A stretch of 10,240 bases of DNA. It comes from Spirochaetaceae bacterium UBA1306 (lineage in GTDB: Bacteria; Spirochaetota; Spirochaetia; Treponematales; Rectinemataceae). The number at the start of each line of letters is the position of its first letter. Position 1 is the first letter of the stretch. The translations under genes were made by a program, and so were the position numbers. The stretch spans positions 3,376 to 13,615 of the forward strand of contig DBTW01000217.1 in the NCBI GenBank assembly GCA_002307245.1, read 5' to 3'. The notes below the pieces were generated by a model that was not told the origin of the DNA, did not search any database, and worked only from the letters and a program-made list of their open reading frames with translations. Positions 5,724-10,240 of the stretch are shown in pieces.

Positions 5724-8057
5724 TTATTTCCGTTTCTTCAGCAAGTCCGCGAAGGGATTGTAGGTCATACCGTCGTCTTCCTTTTCGCGCCGGGGCTCGG
5801 GCCGCTTGTCGTAGCTTTTCTCCGGCCTGCCGCCCGCGGGTCGGGGAGCGCCGGCCAGCGCAGCCTCGCGCCGGGGCTCCTGGGGCCGCGGACCCTGCCG
5901 CGCCTCGCCTGATTTAAGCGACAGCCCGATGCGCTTCCTGACCGGGTCTATCGAGATGATGCGGAATTCCTTGACGTCGCCCACCTTGAGGCATTCCATC
6001 GGGTCCTTCACGAAGCGGTCGGACATCTCCGACACGTGGATGAGGGCGCTTTCCTTGATGCCGATCTCGACGAAGGCGCCGAAGTCGACCACGTTCTTCA
6101 CCTTGCCCGTCACCTTCATGCCTTCGACGAGGTCCTCGAACTTGATCACGCCCTTCTGCAGCACGGGCTTGGGGAAGCCCTCGCGCGGGTCGCGGTTGGG
6201 CCTTTTAAGCTCGGCCACGATGTCGGCGATCGTCGTGTCGCCCACGGAGTATTTCTCCTTGAGCGCCTTGCGGACCTCCGCGGCGGGCTCCGAGCCCGAG
6301 CGGACTATGCCCAGGAGCTCCTCGGCGAGGGCGTAGTTCTCGGGGTGTACCCAGGTGTTATCGAGGACATTGCCGCTCTCGGGAATCTTCAGGAAGCCCG
6401 CGCACTGCTCGAAGGTCTTGTCGCCCATGCCGGGGATGGCCTTCAGCTGGTCGCGGCCGGCTATGCGGCCGTTCGCCTCGCGGTACTTCACGATCTTCTT
6501 CGCCGTGCCGGAGTTGATCCCCGACACGTACTTCAGCAGGCTGGCGCTGGCCGTGTTCAGGTTCACCCCGACGTTGTTGACCACCGAGCCCACGACCTCG
6601 TCCAGGGTGTCGGAAAGGCGCTTCTGGTTGACGTCGTGTTGGTAGAGCCCGACGCCGATGGACTTTGGGTCGATCTTCACGAGCTCGGCCAGGGGGTCCT
6701 GGAGGCGCCGCCCTATCGAGATGGCGCCTCGGATCGTGAGGTCGAGCTCCGGGAATTCGTCGCGGGCTATGTCGCTCGCGGAGTAGACCGAGGCCCCGTC
6801 CTCGTCGACGACGGTGAACTCGCACTCGAGGCCGGCGGCGGCGATGCCCGCGGCCACGACCTCCTGGGTCTCGTGGCTCGCCGTGCCGTTGCCCACCGCG
6901 ATGAGCCTTAAGTCGTATTTCTTGATCGCGGCCGCGATGGCCTTCTTGGCCCCCTCGGGGTCTCGCTCCTGGTTGATGAGGAAGTAGTCGAGGAACTTGC
7001 CCGTCTCGTCGAGGGCGGCGCACTTGGTGCCCGTGCGTATGCCGGGGTCGACGCCGAGGACCCTGGTGCCCTTGATGGGCGGCTGCATGAGCAGGTTGCG
7101 CAGGTTCTGGGAGAAGACCTCGATGCCGTGGCCGTCGGCCAATTCTGAGGCCTCGCCGCGTATCTCGCGCAGCACCGCCGGCCCCAGGAGGCGTCGCAGG
7201 CTCTCGTCGATCGCCTCGCGGTGATAGCGGTTGAAGGTCCGCGTGCGCTGCTGCAGCATCGCCGAGGCGCCCTCCTCGTCGACCTCGAGACTGACCTCGA
7301 GCTCGCCCTCGCGCTCGCCGCGGTTGATCGCGAGGATGCGGTGGGGCTTGAGGGCCGACAGGGGCTCGGCGTAGTCCCAGTACATCTGATAGGTCGAGGC
7401 TTCCTTCTTCGCGTCGTCGCCCGTACCCTTCACCTTCAGGCGCCCGCCGGAGACGTAGAAGCGCTTGACCGCCGCGCGGTTGTCCGGGTCCTGGGAGAAG
7501 CGCTCGGCGACGATGTCCATCGCGCCCTGCACGGCCTCGCGGGCGTTGGCCACGCCGAGCTCCGGCGTCTCGGGCACCTCGCGCACGAACTTAGGCGCGG
7601 CCTCGTCGACCGCCGCCTCGTCGCCGCCGGTCATGACATCGGCCAAAGGCCCGAGGCCCCGTTCCAGGGCGAGCATGCCGCGAGTCTTCTTCTTCTTCTT
7701 GAACGGCAGCCAGATGTCCTCGAGCTCGGCGAGGGCCGTCGCCTTGCGGAGGCTCGCGTACAGGACCTCGTCCAGCTTGCCCAGGGCGAAGATGCCCCGG
7801 ATCACCTCGAGCCTGCGCTCCTCGAGGTTCTTGCCCGCCTCGAACTTGTGCGCCGAGTCGCGCACCTGCACTTCGTCGAGGCTGCCCGTGCGCTCCTTGC
7901 GGTAGCGGCTGATGAAGGGGACGGTGCAGCCCTCGTTCACGAGCGATATGACCGCGGAAACCTGGCTCGTGCGTATGCCGAGTTCGGACGCGATCCGGTC
8001 CATGATGGCGACTTCGTCGACTTTCAATTCAGCGATGGCGCTTTCGGTCAATTCCAT
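5724..8057 (-). CDS. tex: Tex family RNA-binding transcription accessory protein
   Basis: This cytoplasmic protein of about 777 residues is a near full-length Tex, a conserved nucleic-acid-binding factor linked to transcription and RNA metabolism. The N-terminal helical region carries the hallmark VSAVISLVNEGCTVPFISRY (33-52) and KERTGSLDE. A YqgF/RNase H-like domain begins at GTRVLGVDPGIRTG (330-343). The helix-hairpin-helix region (about 490-560) has VGVNLNTASASLLKYVSGI and AIPGMGDKTFEQCAGFL. An S1 RNA-binding domain spans about 644-716 (KVTGKVKNVVDFGAFVEIG). After it comes a Pro/Arg-rich tail of about 60 residues ending MTYNPFADLLKKRK. The start is uncertain: ATG at 8057 is preferred; TTG at 8084 and ATG at 8003 (the residue where many Tex proteins begin) are in frame, and none has a strong ribosome-binding site. 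A CGTAC-G-GTACG palindrome sits just upstream. It is divergent from the response-regulator operon. Confidence 0.97.
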   Translation of the reverse strand: MELTESAIAELKVDEVAIMDRIASELGIRTSQVSAVISLVNEGCTVPFISRYRKERTGSLDEVQVRDSAHKFEAGKNLEERRLEVIRGIFALGKLDEVLYASLRKATALAELEDIWLPFKKKKKTRGMLALERGLGPLADVMTGGDEAAVDEAAPKFVREVPETPELGVANAREAVQGAMDIVAERFSQDPDNRAAVKRFYVSGGRLKVKGTGDDAKKEASTYQMYWDYAEPLSALKPHRILAINRGEREGELEVSLEVDEEGASAMLQQRTRTFNRYHREAIDESLRRLLGPAVLREIRGEASELADGHGIEVFSQNLRNLLMQPPIKGTRVLGVDPGIRTGTKCAALDETGKFLDYFLINQERDPEGAKKAIAAAIKKYDLRLIAVGNGTASHETQEVVAAGIAAAGLECEFTVVDEDGASVYSASDIARDEFPELDLTIRGAISIGRRLQDPLAELVKIDPKSIGVGLYQHDVNQKRLSDTLDEVVGSVVNNVGVNLNTASASLLKYVSGINSGTAKKIVKYREANGRIAGRDQLKAIPGMGDKTFEQCAGFLKIPESGNVLDNTWVHPENYALAEELLGIVRSGSEPAAEVRKALKEKYSVGDTTIADIVAELKRPNRDPREGFPKPVLQKGVIKFEDLVEGMKVTGKVKNVVDFGAFVEIGIKESALIHVSEMSDRFVKDPMECLKVGDVKEFRIISIDPVRKRIGLSLKSGEARQGPRPQEPRREAALAGAPRPAGGRPEKSYDKRPEPRREKEDDGMTYNPFADLLKKRK

Positions 8058-8173
8058 ATCCGTACGGTACGGGCTCCACGGCAAAAGATCAATATAGAAA
8101 TGTTCGTCCGAGAGAGGGCGAGAGGAGCGTTTCTTCGCTAACTCTTAAACCTGGATAGATTTGCGTCACCACG

Positions 8174-8213
8174 AAAGTCCCAAAAAGCTTCGAGGAACTT
8201 ATAAAAAAGTCCC
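8174..8213 (+). promoter_or_regulatory. Two AAAGTCCC direct repeats upstream of the response-regulator promoter
   Basis: AAAGTCCC occurs at 8174-8181 and 8206-8213, 32 bp apart start to start, about three helical turns. The second copy abuts the -35 hexamer by one base. This layout suits an activator or autoregulator binding on one face of the helix. Only two short copies are seen, so it may be chance. Confidence 0.3.
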
Positions 8214-8214
8214 T

Positions 8215-8242
8215 TTGACATTCTGGATATAATTGCTATAAT
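8215..8242 (+). promoter_or_regulatory. Consensus sigma-70 promoter of the response-regulator operon
   Basis: A perfect -35 (TTGACA, 8215-8220) and a perfect -10 (TATAAT, 8237-8242) are separated by 16 bases. TGC directly precedes the -10, giving an extended -10 as well. Transcription would begin near 8249, leaving a leader of about 20 bases before the ATG at 8269. A second TATAAT at 8228-8233 is too close to the -35 to be used with it. Confidence 0.82.
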
Positions 8243-8268
8243 AATCCCACCTTAAGCCAGGATGGTAT

Positions 8269-8892
8269 ATGGCGAAGAGTATAAAGAAAATCAGGATCTT
8301 TTCCGCGCTCGAAGTAGCCAACCTTTGCGGCGTAGTCAACCAGACGGCCATCAACTGGATTCGCAATGGCTACCTCAAGGCCTTCACCACTCCCGGCGGC
8401 CAATACAGGATCTACGCCGAGGATCTCGTCGGCTTCCTCGACTCCCGAGGCATGCGAGTGCCCCAGGAACTCGAGGAGCGCTTCAAGGACGACATCGATT
8501 GGGGCGCGATCCTCGTGGTCGACGACGACGCGGAGCTCAACGACCTGCTCAAACGCTGGTTCGTGCGCAAGCTCTCCGACTACGCCGTGCATCAGGCCTT
8601 CGACGGCTTCGAGGCGGGGCGTCTCCTCGCGGAGAAGAAGCCCGGCTTCGTGGTGCTCGACATAGACCTGCCTGGGATCGACGGTCACGCCCTCTGCAGC
8701 AAAATCAAGGGCGACCCGGTATTCGGCAACCCCTTCATCATCGCCATGACCGGCCTCGATCGGCCCGAGGAAGCCCAGGCCATGCTCTCCGAGGGCGCCG
8801 ATGCCTTCTTCGCGAAACCTCTGGACTTCGACGCGGTAACCGCCGTCGTCGCCGAGTTCGCCGAGAAAGCGAGGCCCAAGGATGGCGCATAA
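8269..8892 (+). CDS. Response regulator with N-terminal MerR/excisionase-like HTH and C-terminal receiver
   Basis: This 207-residue protein has two domains in the reverse of the usual order. Residues 8-60 form a helix-turn-helix of the MerR/BldC/excisionase sort (FSALEVANLCGVVNQTAINW, then a TTPGGQYRIY wing), expected to bind DNA. Residues 78-200 are a CheY-like receiver: acidic pocket Asp85-87 (LVVDDDAE), phosphoacceptor Asp131 (VVLDIDLPGIDG), Thr161 (AMTG) and Lys183 (FAKPLD), so it should be phosphorylatable. It is presumably a transcription factor switched by phosphorylation; the cognate kinase is not in the window. The start at 8269 has AGGA six bases upstream and follows the consensus promoter; an ATG at 8262 belongs to a different frame. 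The 3' end overlaps the next receiver gene by 11 bases, indicating translational coupling. Its targets, including its own promoter, are unknown. Confidence 0.92.
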   Translation: MAKSIKKIRIFSALEVANLCGVVNQTAINWIRNGYLKAFTTPGGQYRIYAEDLVGFLDSRGMRVPQELEERFKDDIDWGAILVVDDDAELNDLLKRWFVRKLSDYAVHQAFDGFEAGRLLAEKKPGFVVLDIDLPGIDGHALCSKIKGDPVFGNPFIIAMTGLDRPEEAQAMLSEGADAFFAKPLDFDAVTAVVAEFAEKARPKDGA

Positions 8893-9250
8893 GGGACTGG
8901 TCCTCGTCGTCGAGGACGAGGATTCCATCCGATTAAGCCTCCGTGACTACCTCGCCAAGAAGGGCTACGAGGTGCTCGTAGCCTCCGACGGCGTCGGGGC
9001 GCTCAAGCAGCTGCTCGATTTCGACGTCGATCTCATCGTCTCCGACTACCGGATGGACGTGCTCGGCGGCGACTACTGGATAAAGTTCCTCAGGAAGTAC
9101 TGCGGCTCCAAGCGCATCCTCATCACCTCGGGCTTCCTGCGACCCGATTTCGAGATCCCCTTCGATGTCGTGTACAAGCCCTTCGACTACCGCGACCTCG
9201 AATCCCGCATAGCGGCCCTCCTCGAGGCCGAGCCCGACGATAGGCCCTGA
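8882..9250 (+). CDS. Stand-alone CheY-like receiver protein
   Basis: This 122-residue single receiver domain has no output domain. Conserved sites are present: acidic pair Glu11/Asp12 (VVEDED), phosphoacceptor Asp55 (LIVSDYRMD), Ser83 (ITSG) and Lys99 (YKPFD). The usual Pro after the DxxM motif is replaced by Asp59. Such proteins act by protein-protein contacts or as phosphate relays or sinks, and the overlap with the HTH-receiver gene suggests the two share a kinase or act on each other. The ATG at 8882 lies inside the end of the upstream gene and AAGGATGGC offers only a modest ribosome-binding signal, as is usual for coupled genes. The acylphosphatase frame begins at its stop codon. Confidence 0.93.
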   Translation: MAHKGLVLVVEDEDSIRLSLRDYLAKKGYEVLVASDGVGALKQLLDFDVDLIVSDYRMDVLGGDYWIKFLRKYCGSKRILITSGFLRPDFEIPFDVVYKPFDYRDLESRIAALLEAEPDDRP

Positions 9251-9251
9251 A

Positions 9252-9533
9252 ATTACCGGTCGCCCCGCCGCCTTCCGGGCCCTCGTCTCGGGCTACGTGC
9301 AGGGCGTGGGCTTCCGCTATTTCGCCAGTCGGGAGGCCCTGCGCCTAGGCCTGACCGGTTGGGTGCGCAACCTCGACTCGGGCGAGGTCGAGGTCTGGGC
9401 CGAGGGCGAGCCCGACGCGTTAGCCGACTTCCGCGAATGGCTGTCAGAGGGCCCGCCCGGGGCCTCCGTCGCCTCCGTCTCGGCTGAAAAGAGAGAGCCG
9501 ACGGGGCGCTTCGACGGCTTTTCGGTAGCTTAG
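9252..9533 (+). CDS. acyP: Acylphosphatase, probably with a non-canonical start codon
   Basis: Acylphosphatases hydrolyse carboxyl-phosphate mixed anhydrides such as acetyl phosphate. From the ATT at 9252 the product is 93 residues, the normal family length. It shows RALVSGYVQGVGFRYFASRE, with the phosphate-binding loop and Arg22, GLTGWVRNLDSGEVEV with catalytic Asn40, and WAEGEPDALADFREWLSEGP. The next in-frame conventional start is the GTG at 9297, which would remove the first beta strand and half of the phosphate loop. The frame is closed upstream by a TAG at 9210-9212, and no ATG, GTG or TTG lies between. The ATT follows the receiver-gene TGA by one base and AGG lies seven bases upstream, which fits coupled re-initiation at ATT; ATA at 9240 is another option. 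A +1 frameshift fusion with the receiver gene, or a sequence error, are alternatives. Confidence 0.85.
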   Translation: MTGRPAAFRALVSGYVQGVGFRYFASREALRLGLTGWVRNLDSGEVEVWAEGEPDALADFREWLSEGPPGASVASVSAEKREPTGRFDGFSVA

Positions 9534-9575
9534 CCCGGGGCGCCAGTCCCGGGCCCCCTCGTTTTGTCTTTTTCC
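9533..9575 (+). terminator. Probable intrinsic terminator of the response-regulator/acylphosphatase operon
   Basis: GCCCGGG (9533-9539) pairs perfectly with CCCGGGC (9548-9554) around an eight-base loop. After CCCCTCG comes a T-rich stretch (GTTTTGTCTTTTT, ending near 9573). The hairpin begins at the last base of the acylphosphatase stop. The gap between stem and T-run is longer than ideal, so efficiency is uncertain. Confidence 0.6.
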
Positions 9576-9641
9576 TCCGCGCGCGGTAGGATTATGCCGA
9601 TACTATTAACGGAAAAGTATAAACATCCGGGGGCATTCATT

Positions 9642-10240
9642 ATGGCATCGCAGAGCGTCTCGGACTTCGTCGCCTCGCTCCCGAAGACCGAGATCCATAT
9701 ACATGCCGAGGCGACGGTCAGCTTCGACAGCTATTTTAAACTCAATCAAAAATACAAGGCAGACGCCTCCCTCAAGAGCCCCGCGGATTTTCGAAAGCTC
9801 CTCGAGATGGATTCCCTGGGCGTGATGCTCAAGAACTTCATGTACCTGCAGTCCCTGTTCCGCGCCTCCGAGGACTTCCAGTGCGTCGTCTCCGATGTCG
9901 AGGCTTACGCCCGGCGCAACAATATACGGTACCTCGAAGTTTTCGTGGCCCCGTCCATGGTGCTCAAGCAGGGCGCCATCGATTTCGAGGGCATCATGGA
10001 CCCACTCGTCGAGGGCTTCGGCGCGGTCGCCAAGAAGGGCGGGCCGGATATCAGGATCATCGTCGACGTATCGCGCAGCTTCGGCCGCGACAATGCCGCG
10101 CGGAACTTAAGCCATCTCCTCACCTACCAGTCCCGCCGCGCGAGCGACCGCATCATCGGGATAGGCCTGGGCGGCCAGGAGATCGGCAATCCCTGCATAG
10201 CCTACAAGAGCGTCTTCGCCGCCGCCCGCGAGGGGGGCCT
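9642..10240 (+). CDS. Adenosine deaminase family protein, N-terminal part (runs off the right edge)
   Basis: The open frame from ATG 9642 codes for about 199 residues with no stop before the window ends. SLPKTEIHIHAEATVS (12-27) is the family's opening signature, with His19 and His21 as zinc ligands. An alpha/beta barrel-like pattern follows, with RNNIRYLEVFVAPS (92-105), IRIIVDVSRSFGR (137-149) and RIIGIGLGGQEIGNP (170-184). Classical adenosine deaminases read HxHLEG or HxHLDG and GIDLAGDE at the first and last of these blocks; here the Leu and Gly of the first are Ala, and the Asp residues of the second are replaced. It is therefore a divergent member, and its substrate (adenosine, adenine, a modified nucleoside or other aminopurine) cannot be told from this half. 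The upstream ribosome-binding site is weak (GGGGG about 11 bases before). A TATAAA at 9618-9623 is too close to the ATG to be a confident promoter. The preceding hairpin separates it from the acylphosphatase operon. Confidence 0.85.
   Translation, partial: MASQSVSDFVASLPKTEIHIHAEATVSFDSYFKLNQKYKADASLKSPADFRKLLEMDSLGVMLKNFMYLQSLFRASEDFQCVVSDVEAYARRNNIRYLEVFVAPSMVLKQGAIDFEGIMDPLVEGFGAVAKKGGPDIRIIVDVSRSFGRDNAARNLSHLLTYQSRRASDRIIGIGLGGQEIGNPCIAYKSVFAAAREGG

Noticed and set aside
8091..8096. TATATT on the minus strand as the tex -10 element
   Set aside because: No acceptable -35 is found at the proper distance; one weak hexamer is not enough.
6036..8141. Long plus-strand open frames opposite tex (6036-6911 and 7221-8141)
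   Set aside because: Antisense shadows of the tex gene, whose protein matches its family across the full length; no ribosome-binding sites or motifs support them.
1..10240. tRNA, rRNA, CRISPR arrays, transposases, integrases
   Set aside because: None could be recognised on either strand.

Overview
The window is a bacterial chromosomal segment, mostly GC-rich, with compact gene spacing. An AlgI-type MBOAT, an RmlA sugar nucleotidyltransferase and an EPS-associated MarR-type regulator suggest a bacterium with an elaborate surface polysaccharide. My best guess at lineage is a GC-rich spirochaete, judged only from the look of the fused nucleotidyltransferase, the HTH-receiver protein and the Tex protein. 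That guess is weak and cannot be proved from the sequence alone.

Minus-strand block, in transcription order: (1) tex (about 8057-5724), an RNA-binding transcription accessory protein; (2) an MBOAT O-acyltransferase (5506-4130); (3) a membrane-anchored SGNH-like partner starting one base after the MBOAT stop (4128-3115); (4) a two-domain protein joining a CTP-type nucleotidyltransferase to a fold-type I PLP enzyme (3008-1200); (5) a MarR/EPS-type winged-helix regulator with an extra C-terminal domain (973-386); and (6) the first 120 codons of rfbA/rmlA, running off the left edge (362-1). Genes 2-6 read as part of a surface-glycan locus: precursor activation (RmlA, the fusion enzyme), acyl decoration (MBOAT plus SGNH) and control (MarR-EPS). 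Genes 2 and 3 are clearly richer in A+T than everything around them and look like an acquired decoration cassette between tex and the rest of the locus.

Plus-strand block, divergent from tex: a fully consensus promoter (8215-8242) drives a three-gene operon. It encodes a response regulator with an N-terminal MerR/excisionase-like HTH and a C-terminal receiver, an overlapping stand-alone receiver protein, and an acylphosphatase. A GC hairpin followed by a T-rich stretch (9533-9575) closes the operon. No histidine kinase is present in the window. The acylphosphatase has no ATG, GTG or TTG ahead of its first strand and may start at ATT. After the terminator, a gene of the adenosine deaminase family begins at 9642 and leaves the window.

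Non-coding regions of note are the 226-nt spacer ahead of the MarR-type gene (974-1199), which is packed with inverted repeats, and the 217-nt spacer between tex and the MBOAT gene. I saw no tRNA, rRNA, CRISPR array, transposase or integrase.
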